A DNA stretch of 57,507 nucleotides from Aeropyrum sp. GTDB taxonomy: Archaea > Thermoproteota > Thermoprotei_A > Sulfolobales > Acidilobaceae. The translations under genes and the position numbers were made by a program. Shown in pieces: positions 9,970 through 19,013 of the stretch. Position 1 is the first letter of the stretch. The number at the start of each line of letters is the position of its first letter. The notes under the pieces were generated by a model, which saw only the letters and a program-made list of their open reading frames with translations, was not told where the DNA came from and did no database searches. The stretch spans positions 1 to 57,507 of the forward strand of contig WAKF01000041.1 of assembly GCA_015523465.1 (NCBI GenBank), in the 5' to 3' direction.

Positions 9970-10893
9970 TATTGACTTCGCTACCTCTTCCGGCTTGAAA
10001 GGTTTTAGGTCTTCGTAGCCTTGCCCTACGCCAAGGTAGAGTATCGGCTTCCCTATAGCGGCGGCAACGCTAACCACAGCGCCCCCCTTGGGGTCCGCGT
10101 CAACCTTGGCTACTATAACGCCGTCAACCCCTACAGCCTCGTTAAACCTTCTAGCCTGCTCTACGGCATCGTTGCCAGTGAGCGAGTCGACAACGAGAAT
10201 CTTATAGTGGGGCTTGACGACCCTAACGACCTTTCTAAGCTCCTCCACTAGGTTCTTATCAACATGCATTCGCCCAGCAGTATCTATGAGAGCCGCACAC
10301 AACCTCTTCGAGGCTGCATGCCTGACAGCGTCGAAAGCCACGCTTGCAGGATCCGCCCCGTACCTACCCTTCACTATGGGCACTCCTATTCTCCTAGCAT
10401 GAGTTTCTAGTTGTTCCTGAGCCCCTGCCCTGAAGGTATCAGCGGCGGCTATAACTGGGGTGGCGCCTCTCTTCTTAAGCATATATGCTACCTTAGCTAT
10501 CGTGGTAGTTTTGCCCACCCCGTTGACTCCAAGAAACACTACTACTAGGGGGGAGCCCTTGCCGCACCTTTCTAAAGCCTCACTTACAAGGTCGAAGCTG
10601 GGCTCTGAGCGGGATAACAGTTCTAGTAGAGCTTTGTATAGGGCCTCCTCCACGACTCTCCTAACATCCGAGGTCCTAGGGATCCTAGTGCCCGATAGCG
10701 ACTTCAAAACCATGCCAGCTAGCTGTTCTGCGGCCTCGAAGCTCACATCAGCCTCGACTAGCCTTAACACAAGGTCATCCATTAGGGGCTTTAAGTCATC
10801 CTCCCTCAGCTCACGGTAAAAAGCCTTTCCTGCTATCCCGGAGGCTAGGTCCTCCGCAGCCCTCCTAAGAGCCTCCCTTAGCCTCCCGAACAC
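9961..10893 (-). CDS. ftsY: Signal recognition particle receptor FtsY
   Basis: GVNGVGKTTTIAKVAY, DTFRAGAQEQL, DTAGRM, DADPKGG SRP-GTPase motifs. Confidence 0.96.
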   Translation of the reverse strand: MFGRLREALRRAAEDLASGIAGKAFYRELREDDLKPLMDDLVLRLVEADVSFEAAEQLAGMVLKSLSGTRIPRTSDVRRVVEEALYKALLELLSRSEPSFDLVSEALERCGKGSPLVVVFLGVNGVGKTTTIAKVAYMLKKRGATPVIAAADTFRAGAQEQLETHARRIGVPIVKGRYGADPASVAFDAVRHAASKRLCAALIDTAGRMHVDKNLVEELRKVVRVVKPHYKILVVDSLTGNDAVEQARRFNEAVGVDGVIVAKVDADPKGGAVVSVAAAIGKPILYLGVGQGYEDLKPFKPEEVAKSILS

Positions 10894-10901
10894 TATACTC
10901 G

Positions 10902-11363
10902 CTACCTCTTACCCTCCCTAGCTTGTAGAGTCTGCTGCTGTAAGGCGGCAAGGACCCTCTCGAACTCCCGATACTGGGCTACAAGCTTCTGTAGCTCGCT
11001 CTTAAGTTTTTCAGCCATATTCCTATACTTCTCTCTCCTTTCCTCTACTATCTTAACTGCCTCGTCTAAAGGTATGTAGGCATAGATGTTTAGGCCCAGG
11101 TGGAGTAGGACCGAGTCCCTCCTCGTAGGTGATACCTGGAGGTACACGGTCCCGCCAGGGTCACCGGGAACTAGTAGGTCCTCCCGCCCTGACTTGAGAG
11201 CCTTGATACTCTCCCTCGCAGCCTCGAGGTTGGCTACTGTAGCCTCTATCTGAGCTATATATGACTGTAACTCCTCTATCTGACTCCTAATAACGCCCAT
11301 TTGGGCTAGATAGGCTTGCACTACTTGTTCCTGGCTAGGCTGTCTTCCCGCCAAACCCGGCAC
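10902..11363 (-). CDS. pfdA: Prefoldin subunit alpha
   Basis: Two coiled coils flanking VPGDPGGTVYLQVSPTRRDSVLLHLGLNIYAYIPLDEA. Confidence 0.9.
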   Translation of the reverse strand: MPGLAGRQPSQEQVVQAYLAQMGVIRSQIEELQSYIAQIEATVANLEAARESIKALKSGREDLLVPGDPGGTVYLQVSPTRRDSVLLHLGLNIYAYIPLDEAVKIVEERREKYRNMAEKLKSELQKLVAQYREFERVLAALQQQTLQAREGKR

Positions 11364-11364
11364 C

Positions 11365-11655
11365 TCACATCTTCACCATCCTCTCTAGCCCGCTCAGCCT
11401 TATTATGTAAAGGTCGTCTACCTCCTCTAGCGGCACTTCTACTACCTTCAGAATCCTTACATGTCTCCTCCTAACTTTATGCCTGCTACCTAGCTCCGAG
11501 TAGACTCTCTCCACAGCATGCTCAGGCTTGAGAGCTCTCACGTACTTAGTAAACTTTCTCCACTCGGGATACCTATCGTGGGCTATGAGCATCTCCCCCT
11601 CCACGCGGAACACTTTAACCTCTCCCCTCGCCATACTCCTCCAACCCCCCTCCAC
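11365..11655 (-). CDS. rpl18a: Ribosomal protein L18Ae (LX/L20a)
   Basis: EVKVFRVEGEM...KFTKYVRALKPEHAVERVYSELGSRHKVRRRHVRI. Confidence 0.9.
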   Translation of the reverse strand: MEGGWRSMARGEVKVFRVEGEMLIAHDRYPEWRKFTKYVRALKPEHAVERVYSELGSRHKVRRRHVRILKVVEVPLEEVDDLYIIRLSGLERMVKM

Positions 11656-12334
11656 TCAGAGCCAACTGGATCCTCGCTATCTCCGGGCCTGTTGTATCCT
11701 CGCCTACTAGGGCCCCATAACTGTTAGCTACAAGCCCAGTCCTGACAAGCTCAACCCCAAAGTTTATCGTCGCAGGCTCTATAGGCACCTTAAACAGTTC
11801 CTCCAAGAACCGGATTTCATCTTCGCTTGCTTCAGGATGAACTATACCCCCTCTGTTTGTTACGACGAGAGCAGCACCTACTGTTTGAACCCCAGCTATA
11901 CTACCTTTTTCAACCTCCACCCCCAGGCACTCCCTTAGAGCCTTTACAGCCTCATTCTCCATACCCGGGAATACAAGTGCGGCTCTATCGTTAGCAACCA
12001 TCACATTGCCTATAGCGTTGTTTCTACTAGGCAGCAGGACCACGTTTACATCTAGCCTCTTCTTAACAACCTCGGCTTCAAGCGTCGCATCGCGAGGGAG
12101 AGCAACACAGTTACTATTACCTCCAGCCATAACCCCCACAAGCCTCATACCATGAATCCTAAGGCGGACGATGGAGTTAACTCCTAGGACCTCCCTGATA
12201 ACCTCCTCCTCGCTACCTCCGATATCGTCAGGGACTAATACGTAGGAGTCTGTAGCAGTCAGGTAGACACCTATGTTAGGGTTACCGTATAGGTTTAGTT
12301 TTGCTACCTGAAACCTTCCCCGCTCCCTCTGCAA
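11615..12334 (-). CDS. eif6: Translation initiation factor aIF-6
   Basis: LNLYGNPNIGVYLTATDSYVLVPD... five-fold repeat family hallmark. Confidence 0.95.
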   Translation of the reverse strand: MQRERGRFQVAKLNLYGNPNIGVYLTATDSYVLVPDDIGGSEEEVIREVLGVNSIVRLRIHGMRLVGVMAGGNSNCVALPRDATLEAEVVKKRLDVNVVLLPSRNNAIGNVMVANDRAALVFPGMENEAVKALRECLGVEVEKGSIAGVQTVGAALVVTNRGGIVHPEASEDEIRFLEELFKVPIEPATINFGVELVRTGLVANSYGALVGEDTTGPEIARIQLALSGGGLEEYGEGRG

Positions 12335-12410
12335 GCTAGCTACAGCACCCCGTCACCAGTACTATGGCGTGACGGTAGACCTAAAAGTTTGGTGTGGGGA
12401 GGATTAGAGT

Positions 12411-12728
12411 CTACCCGCCTCCGCCCTTGTAGGGGCCGGGTTTGAGCTTGGGACCTGCAAGCCTTACACGTGCAATTTTGATCTTAGATCCTTCAACCTC
12501 CTCCTCTTTAATAGTAACTAGCACCTTAATCCTCCTAGGGGGCTTCTCCCTACTTCTCCTCCACACCTCCATGTTGACCTCATTATCTATAATGACTCTA
12601 TCTGCCTTGGTATGTCTCTCAACGAAGCGGCGTATTAGCTTGACAGCCCTATCAGCCCTGTTAGTCCTCCTACCCCAATAAACTCTAGACAGGTTGATAA
12701 TGTAAACCCAGCTACCGCTCGTGGGCAT
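12411..12728 (-). CDS. rpl31e: Ribosomal protein L31e
   Basis: YIINLSRVYWGRRTNRADRAVKLIRRFVERHTKADRVIIDNEVN. Confidence 0.93.
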   Translation of the reverse strand: MPTSGSWVYIINLSRVYWGRRTNRADRAVKLIRRFVERHTKADRVIIDNEVNMEVWRRSREKPPRRIKVLVTIKEEEVEGSKIKIARVRLAGPKLKPGPYKGGGG

Positions 12729-12755
12729 ACCTCAGCCCCCCGCCTTTTATAGCAC

Positions 12756-12911
12756 CTACACCTTAAGTTTGCTTCTCCTCCAATGCCTTCTCAGAGGGTT
12801 AACCCTAATCCTCCTCTTAGTTCTAACTACTACCCAGACCGGGACGGGCCTATTAGCTTTTAAGGCCCTAGCTAACCTGAGCTTCCTAGCCAATGGCTTA
12901 AAGTGAGCCAT
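12756..12911 (-). CDS. rpl39e: Ribosomal protein L39e (51 aa, missing from ORF track)
   Basis: Hand translation of minus strand: [51 protein letters not shown]. Confidence 0.96.
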   Translation of the reverse strand: MAHFKPLARKLRLARALKANRPVPVWVVVRTKRRIRVNPLRRHWRRSKLKV

Positions 12912-12927
12912 AAGCCCTCGCCCCCAT

Positions 12928-13278
12928 CTATTTCCTCTTAAATTTTATCTTGAACTCCTTCCTATTAGCCCTATCCAGCTCGAGAAGTATTTCTACTAGC
13001 ACGTCATCATCGACGGGAGGCTGTAGCCTCCCGGCTTGCACAAGCTGTATTATGGCGTCCTCAGCAGCCCTCGCGAGTTCCGGCCTTGCTAGCTTGAGGT
13101 TAGCCAGCCTCTCTCTAGCCTTACTAGTCAGCACCCTGCGAAGGAAGGCCTGTCTCTCGGCTTCTATCCTAGCCTCGAGCTCCCTCCTCTTCTGCTCTTC
13201 CTCTAGCTGCCTCTGAAGTTCGAGGAGCTTGCGCCGCCGAATCTCTTCTAACTCCCTATCATCTAGCTCCATACCCAC
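12928..13278 (-). CDS. PDCD5/TFAR19-family DNA-binding protein
   Basis: [25 protein letters not shown]...[32 protein letters not shown]. Confidence 0.92.
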   Translation of the reverse strand: MGMELDDRELEEIRRRKLLELQRQLEEEQKRRELEARIEAERQAFLRRVLTSKARERLANLKLARPELARAAEDAIIQLVQAGRLQPPVDDDVLVEILLELDRANRKEFKIKFKRK

Positions 13279-13356
13279 TCAGCGCCACCCCTAAGGTTAC
13301 ACCCTCGGATAGAGTATTAACATTAACTGGGGCCCAGCCCTCCGCAGGCTTAAGCC

Positions 13357-13818
13357 TTAAAGGTATCTTGCCAGCTCCGGTCTCTGCTTGACGAGTTCCT
13401 GCATGATCTCCCTAGCCGTCGTGTCGAGGAGGCTCCTTCCAGCGGGTGTTAAGGTCCTACCCTTGCCAGGGACCTTCCTTACAAGACCAGCCTTCTCCAA
13501 CTGTTGCAGTATCTTCCTCGGGATACTTCCAGAGCCCTTACGGAACTTCTCCGGAGCTACACCCCTATTCTGCCTACCCCCATAGATCACCCTGAAGGCC
13601 TCGATGCCTATGGGCTCCCCGCTCTTATAGAGCTTCCTTAGGATGCTAGCAGCCCTGATATACCACCAGTCCTTGTCCTCGGGGGGCTTCTCCTTGTGAA
13701 CCCCCGTCTTCGCAAAGTAGGCCCAGACTGGAGGCTTAACCTGGGGGTAATCCTTCTTCAGCTTCTCAGCGACCCTCTTTATGAGCATGTCCGCTGGGAC
13801 CTCGAGAGCATTGACCAT
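13357..13818 (-). CDS. rps19e: Ribosomal protein S19e
   Basis: WWYIRAASILRKLYKSGEPIGIEAFRVIYGGRQNRGVAPEKFRKGSGSIPRKILQQLEKAGLV. Confidence 0.95.
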   Translation of the reverse strand: MVNALEVPADMLIKRVAEKLKKDYPQVKPPVWAYFAKTGVHKEKPPEDKDWWYIRAASILRKLYKSGEPIGIEAFRVIYGGRQNRGVAPEKFRKGSGSIPRKILQQLEKAGLVRKVPGKGRTLTPAGRSLLDTTAREIMQELVKQRPELARYL

Positions 13819-13860
13819 CCTACAGTCTCCCCAGCGGCTACCGATAAGCTACTAAAGCCT

Positions 13861-14142
13861 TTAACTCTGCCTCTCCCGGGGCTTGTAGAGCACGAAGGTC
13901 CTACCCCTCACACCCATAAGCTTAGCCCCGAGGGCCTCTGCTACCCTCTTAGCCACCTCCCTCCTATCACCCTCCCTCGCCACAGCAGTCTTCAGAAGCT
14001 TAACCTTCACAACTTCCTTCCTCTCAAGCCTAGCCTCGATCTCCCGTAAGACCTCGGGCGTTACGCCCTTCTTTCCAATGATCACGTCGGCGGGGCTCTG
14101 ATGAGCTTTCTTAACCCTCTCCTTTAACGGCTCGCGAGCCAC
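13861..14142 (-). CDS. YhbY/CRM-domain RNA-binding protein
   Basis: IIGKKGVTPEVLREIEARLERKEVVKVKLLKTA. Confidence 0.8.
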   Translation of the reverse strand: MAREPLKERVKKAHQSPADVIIGKKGVTPEVLREIEARLERKEVVKVKLLKTAVAREGDRREVAKRVAEALGAKLMGVRGRTFVLYKPRERQS

Positions 14143-14158
14143 TACCCATTAACACCCC

Positions 14159-14509
14159 TTAAGGCCTTTGAGTGCCCCGCCTCTTATAGGGCCTTCTGTG
14201 GATCCACCCGCAGAGTCTGCATCTAACTACTAAGTATGACATACCTCCAGCACTTCTGAGCCTAACAGTAGCTGTCAGCCCTGGTAGAAGGGGTGCTTTA
14301 CACCTCTTACACAACATTCTTTTAAGTCTTCTAGGCATTCTAACTCTAGTAGACTTTGAGATTTCTAGGGCTTGCTTCACTGCGAGCCTCGACTCTTCTA
14401 TCCTACCATCCCTTGTGAGGGTGAAGGCTAGCTCTAGTATCCTTGTGATTTCTTTCCTAACGAAGGACCTCCAGCATCCTTCATGCCTCGGCTGGTACCG
14501 CCTCTTCAA
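14159..14509 (-). CDS. rnp4: Ribonuclease P protein component 4 (Rpp21)
   Basis: [28 protein letters not shown]...[13 protein letters not shown] zinc ribbon. Confidence 0.85.
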   Translation of the reverse strand: MKRRYQPRHEGCWRSFVRKEITRILELAFTLTRDGRIEESRLAVKQALEISKSTRVRMPRRLKRMLCKRCKAPLLPGLTATVRLRSAGGMSYLVVRCRLCGWIHRRPYKRRGTQRP

Positions 14510-16334
14510 CCCTCCTCAACTGCCTCCTATACATTTCGAGGAGTTCATGTGTAGTGGTGGCGTCTTCGGGTCTCTTATCGTCTCTCCACCTAATAAACCG
14601 GGGGAATCTTATACTAATTCCTACTCCGGGCCTTACCGCTCCCAGGCAGCACGTGTGCATCGGAGAGAGTGTTAACTCGGCCCCTAGGATCTCGGCTACG
14701 AGGGCTGGCTCCACCCAGACGTCCGGTTCTAGCCTAGACTCTACTCTCGGGTGCCTCCTCGGTATTATATATTTTTTGAGCATCTCGTTCATCTTGTCTA
14801 GCTCTTCGTCGGTGAACCCGGTAGCCACTTTACATACTGTGACGAACATGTCCCTGTCTGGATCGTAGGCTGCCATAAGAAGGCTACTCAGCTTCCCGCC
14901 CCTCTTACCCTTACCGTAGAAGGCGCCAACTACTACAAGGTCCACTGTGTCCGTCATCTCGCTCTTATAGTCCCTCTTCAGCTTAACCCAGAGCCAGCCC
15001 CTAACACCAGCCGTGTAATAGCTCTCTCTGTGTACTGCCTTTATCATGATACCCTCGGCTCCCTCCTCTATAGCCTGTAGGAAGAACTTCCATAGCTCTT
15101 CAGGGCTGCTAGTCTCTATGGCCTTGGCTAGCCTCCAGTACTCGCTCTCTACTATTATTGACTCTAGGGCCTTCCTCCGCTCCGGGAGGGGCTTGCGTGT
15201 TAGGTCCTCCCCGTCAACGTATATCGCGTCGAATAGGTATACTGCTACGGGGACCTCCTTCATGACCTTGTATATGTCGTGTTTCCTCTTCCTGTGCATT
15301 AGGACCTGGAAGGGCCTTAGCTCCCCAGTCTCGGGGTCTATAGCTACTATCTCGCCCTCGACTATAGCCTCTTCCGCTTTGATCCCAGCCCTTGCCATCT
15401 CGACGACGTCGGGGTACATCCTAGTTATATCTTCTAGTCTCCTCGAATATATGATTATCCTGTCGCCCTTCTTGTGGATCTGAGCCCTCTCCCCGTCATA
15501 CTTATACTCCGCTATAGCCCTCCCACCAACCTTCCTCAGTATCTCCCCAGGGTCCTTACCCCTCTCAGCCAGCATGGGCCTAAGAGGTATACCCACCTCA
15601 GGCTTAATGTCCCTAAGATAGTCCACTCCCCTCTCCGCTACAAGCCTAGCTATGTAACCCAGGTCGGCCCTCAAGTTATAAGCCCTCTCTATTATAGGCC
15701 TGCTATGAGCACCACCCCCAAAGGCAAGGGCTAGAGCGTCTAGTACTGTAGCATCGCCCACGCCAAGCCTGAGCCTACCCTCAATGAACCTCACAATATA
15801 CTTGGCCTCAAGGGGTGTAGCGTCGACAAGCAAGCCCGCTACAAGCTTAAGCTTTATATCCCTACTCCCCTCCCCCTGAGCATAAGCCACCCTAAGCAAG
15901 TCGTTGTAAACCCTCGAGACGGTAAGCCCTCCGCCACCTCCACCCGCCATGAAAGCTAGCAGGCCTGGGCTCCTAGCAGCCTTAGACCTAGCCTCGTCGG
16001 CAAGCTTCTCCGCAACGAGACCCAGGTCCCCGAGGCTTTTGAACATCCTCTCAACGCGGGACTCGCTAACCTTGTAGGCCTGAGCTATAGCCTTGATAAG
16101 GAGCTTCTCACCAACGCCAAGCTCAGGTGCACCCTTCCAGTCAGGCAGTAAACGCCCCTGTATTAGATAGACTACCTTGTCCATGACTGCAGGGGGAGTC
16201 CTCTTAAAGAGCTTCGCTAGGAGCACTGCAAGCTGAGTCCTAGACGTTATCCTCTCCAGGGCTGCAAAGGTCTCCGCGACATATTTGAACTCGAGGTCGT
16301 TCGAGCCACTCGAACCCACACTAACCCACCCCAC
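14481..16334 (-). CDS. lig: ATP-dependent DNA ligase
   Basis: [19 protein letters not shown] (motif I), [38 protein letters not shown]. Confidence 0.97.
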   Translation of the reverse strand: MGWVSVGSSGSNDLEFKYVAETFAALERITSRTQLAVLLAKLFKRTPPAVMDKVVYLIQGRLLPDWKGAPELGVGEKLLIKAIAQAYKVSESRVERMFKSLGDLGLVAEKLADEARSKAARSPGLLAFMAGGGGGGLTVSRVYNDLLRVAYAQGEGSRDIKLKLVAGLLVDATPLEAKYIVRFIEGRLRLGVGDATVLDALALAFGGGAHSRPIIERAYNLRADLGYIARLVAERGVDYLRDIKPEVGIPLRPMLAERGKDPGEILRKVGGRAIAEYKYDGERAQIHKKGDRIIIYSRRLEDITRMYPDVVEMARAGIKAEEAIVEGEIVAIDPETGELRPFQVLMHRKRKHDIYKVMKEVPVAVYLFDAIYVDGEDLTRKPLPERRKALESIIVESEYWRLAKAIETSSPEELWKFFLQAIEEGAEGIMIKAVHRESYYTAGVRGWLWVKLKRDYKSEMTDTVDLVVVGAFYGKGKRGGKLSSLLMAAYDPDRDMFVTVCKVATGFTDEELDKMNEMLKKYIIPRRHPRVESRLEPDVWVEPALVAEILGAELTLSPMHTCCLGAVRPGVGISIRFPRFIRWRDDKRPEDATTTHELLEMYRRQLRRVEEAVPAEA

Positions 16335-16389
16335 CTAAAACTATATGAGGGGCGAAAGGTTATTCAGGTAGCACCCTTCCACATATCAT

Positions 16390-16463
16390 GGCGATGACGC
16401 GAACCCGGCAAGAAGGAGCCCCCCATTTGGGGGCTGTGAAGCGAAGTCGGGGTTTACTGAGCC
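16390..16463 (+). ncRNA. Candidate structured RNA with C/D-like boxes (unknown class)
   Basis: GGC-GATGA ... CTGA-GCC closing element; inner CCCGG/TCGGG helix, purine-rich asymmetric loop, AGCCCCC-CATTT-GGGGGCT hairpin; intergenic. Confidence 0.35.
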
Positions 16464-16506
16464 ACCTCTCAGAGGAGCACTTATCCAACTTTTCTATGTG
16501 AGACTA

Positions 16507-16516
16507 TTTATTATAT
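16507..16516 (+). promoter_or_regulatory. TATA box for the 16618 gene
   Basis: TTTATTATAT in an otherwise GC-rich intergenic region. Confidence 0.5.
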
Positions 16517-16617
16517 CCCCCTCAGGCTTCATCCTCCTTAAGGGATGAACGGGCCGACATAGGCTGAGGCCCTAGAGAGGGCTGAGGATGTAGGGTCAAT
16601 GGGGTGACCTCTAGGGC

Positions 16618-17778
16618 TTGGGTGTTTGCGGCTCTCCGCTAGAATATGACGTGGGTCTTTCGGAGGACCTAGAAGCGTCGTCAGGCCCTCTCTGTAGCCT
16701 AGTAAAGTCTCTATTGAGGCCCCCTCCTAGGCTTTACGTGAGGGTTAATACTCTCAAGGTGAGCGTTGACTCTTACTTGAAGATGCTTAGGGATAGGGGG
16801 TTGGAGTTTCGGGTTGACGAGGATATACCAGAGGCCATCTGGCACCCTGTGGAGGGGCCTTTAAGCTGGGAGTTTCGAGGGAAGAAGGTTATCGTGGACA
16901 AGGTGGCTGCAGAGTCCGTGCTTATGGGTAGCGACCTCTACGCTCCGGGCATAATCGAGGCGAGAGGTGTTGAGAGAGGAGATGAAGTTGTGATACTTGC
17001 TCCTAACGGGGCGATCGTGGGCGGCGGAGTCGCTGTAATGTCGTGGAGGGAAGTCAAAGAGAGGGGGAGAGGGCTGGCAGTTAAGGTGACAAAGCCCATT
17101 TACAGGGCACCGAGGGTTAGAGACCTCCCCGGCTGGAGTGAGGGGCTCATCTACGGCCAAAGCGTGACTTCAATGTACGTAGCTAGAGCCCTAGACCCCA
17201 AGCCCGGATGGACCATAGTGGACTTGACAGCCGCTCCGGGGGGTAAGGTGAGCCATGTAGCCCAGCTAGCCGGAAGAGAGTCTAGGATCATAGCTGTAGA
17301 TAGGCCTAGCAAGGTAGAGAGGATTAAGGAGACTCTTACCAGGCTGGGTATCGACTGGGTTAAGGTCGTCGGCGGCGACAGTAGAAGGCTCACTAGGACC
17401 TACCCATCGCTAGAGGGGAAGGCAGATGCAGTCCTAGTAGACCCTCCATGCACGAACATTGGAGTCATACCTAAGGTCTGGGATAGGAAGACTCTCAGGG
17501 ATTCCGTAGCGGCGAGTAAGTATCAGTGGTCTTTCATCGTGGAGGCCTGGAGGCTATTGAAGCCGAGGGGCCTTTTAGCCTATTCTACATGCACTATAAC
17601 CTCGTTAGAGAACGAGGCTATAGTGCTGAGGGCTATTGAAGAGCTGGGTTTCAGTCTGGAGTGGTCTTGGGGTGTGAAGCCCAGTAGAGGGTGGAGTACG
17701 GGGCTCGGGTGGAGGTGGGCTCCCCATAGAACTCCCACTCCAGGCTTCTTCCTTGCACTACTCTCTAAACCCCCTTAA
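16618..17778 (+). CDS. NOL1/NOP2/Sun-family RNA m5C methyltransferase with PUA-like insertion
   Basis: DLTAAPGGKVSHVAQL, VDPPCTNIGV, YSTCTITSLENE motifs. Confidence 0.92.
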   Translation: MGVCGSPLEYDVGLSEDLEASSGPLCSLVKSLLRPPPRLYVRVNTLKVSVDSYLKMLRDRGLEFRVDEDIPEAIWHPVEGPLSWEFRGKKVIVDKVAAESVLMGSDLYAPGIIEARGVERGDEVVILAPNGAIVGGGVAVMSWREVKERGRGLAVKVTKPIYRAPRVRDLPGWSEGLIYGQSVTSMYVARALDPKPGWTIVDLTAAPGGKVSHVAQLAGRESRIIAVDRPSKVERIKETLTRLGIDWVKVVGGDSRRLTRTYPSLEGKADAVLVDPPCTNIGVIPKVWDRKTLRDSVAASKYQWSFIVEAWRLLKPRGLLAYSTCTITSLENEAIVLRAIEELGFSLEWSWGVKPSRGWSTGLGWRWAPHRTPTPGFFLALLSKPP

Positions 17779-18196
17779 CCCCAGGGTAGCGGAGCCTCAC
17801 GACTCTGAAGCCAGCAGCTATGACAGCTCTCTGGAGCGCATAGTCGTCTGTGGCCACTAGAACCTCGCAGCTCTCATTCTTGAGCATGAGGGCTAGTGCT
17901 AGGACCTCCAGGTCGGTTTCGCTGAGCCTTCTCAGGACTCCAGCTCTCATAGCAGCCTTCCTAGCTTCCTCCAACGCCTCCCTACGAGGCTCTAGGACCT
18001 CCAGCCTACCAGTGCTCAGGGCCATCTCAACGACCCTCCTACTCTCGGCATCCCTAACCTCTTCTACCACGCTTGGAGTAGTGTAGGACCTCTGAGGGAT
18101 TGATAGGACCTTGCCTGTAAGAAGTGCTGCGGTATCGGCAACCAAAACCCTGCAAGCCTCACCAGTACGTGATGAGCCTTGTATAGAGCCTCTCAT
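17765..18196 (-). CDS. PIN-domain endonuclease, NOB1-like
   Basis: VADTAALLTG, TPSVVEEVRD, LSETDLEVLALAL, VATDDYALQ PIN motifs. Confidence 0.75.
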   Translation of the reverse strand: MRGSIQGSSRTGEACRVLVADTAALLTGKVLSIPQRSYTTPSVVEEVRDAESRRVVEMALSTGRLEVLEPRREALEEARKAAMRAGVLRRLSETDLEVLALALMLKNESCEVLVATDDYALQRAVIAAGFRVVRLRYPGVKGV

Positions 18197-19013
18197 AATA
18201 CATCTCCCACCACTTAAACCTAGCTATCCTTATAGGGCTCCTACACCTCTCAACGCTAACGCTACTCCCCGGCGAGACCTCGTAGACCACTTGACCGTCG
18301 AGGCTCAGTATCATATCGTTGCTCTGAGGGCTAACGTCAACCCTAACCCTGCTCTGGGACGGAGCTACAATGGGTCTCAGGTAGAGTTGGACGGGGTTGA
18401 GGGGGGTTACTACTACAACGTCGAGCCTAGGATCTATTATGGGCCCTCCAGCACTTAGACTATAGGCGGTGCTCCCAGCGGTAGTGGCGAGGATCACCCC
18501 GTCACCGTCTATGTTCATCGCTATCTCCCCGTTGATCTGCACTTGGAGCCTAGCCATCTTAGCGTTCTTAGCTACGACTACAGCGTCGTTGAAGATGCAC
18601 CCTTTCTTCTCACCGTTTAGGAAGACGCTGAGCCTCGTATAAGTATACACCTTATACCTACCCTCAACGAAGTCCCTAAGCCTCTCCTCGACCTCATAGC
18701 GCTCCACGTCGAGAAGGAAGCCCCGTTTACCTGCCTTAACGGCCATAAATATAGGGCTTTCCCTCTCTCCCAGCCTTAGAAAGGTCCTAAGCAGGGTACC
18801 ATCGCCACCAACTACGATCACTTTCTCGGGGGTCCACCTAGACACGTCGAACCTCGGATAGCCGTTAAGCCGGGGCGAGTCTACTGTAACGTCAACCATT
18901 ATATCATAGCCCTTATCCTCGAGGAACTTTACTATCCTAAGAGCAGTCTCCTCAGCCAGGCTACTCTCCCTCTTCACCACAAGCCCTACAGCCTCCTTAG
19001 CCAAAACTTGCAC
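18159..19013 (-). CDS. nadK: NAD kinase
   Basis: VVGGDGTLLRTFLR, NDAVVVAKNAKMARLQV, GDGVILATTAGSTAYSLSAGGPII. Confidence 0.95.
   Translation of the reverse strand: MQVLAKEAVGLVVKRESSLAEETALRIVKFLEDKGYDIMVDVTVDSPRLNGYPRFDVSRWTPEKVIVVGGDGTLLRTFLRLGERESPIFMAVKAGKRGFLLDVERYEVEERLRDFVEGRYKVYTYTRLSVFLNGEKKGCIFNDAVVVAKNAKMARLQVQINGEIAMNIDGDGVILATTAGSTAYSLSAGGPIIDPRLDVVVVTPLNPVQLYLRPIVAPSQSRVRVDVSPQSNDMILSLDGQVVYEVSPGSSVSVERCRSPIRIARFKWWEMYYERLYTRLITYW

Noticed and set aside
16541-16580. C/D sRNA from GGATGAA...CTGA
   Set aside because: Spacing too short and no C'/D' pair; better explained as promoter palindrome plus hairpin leader.
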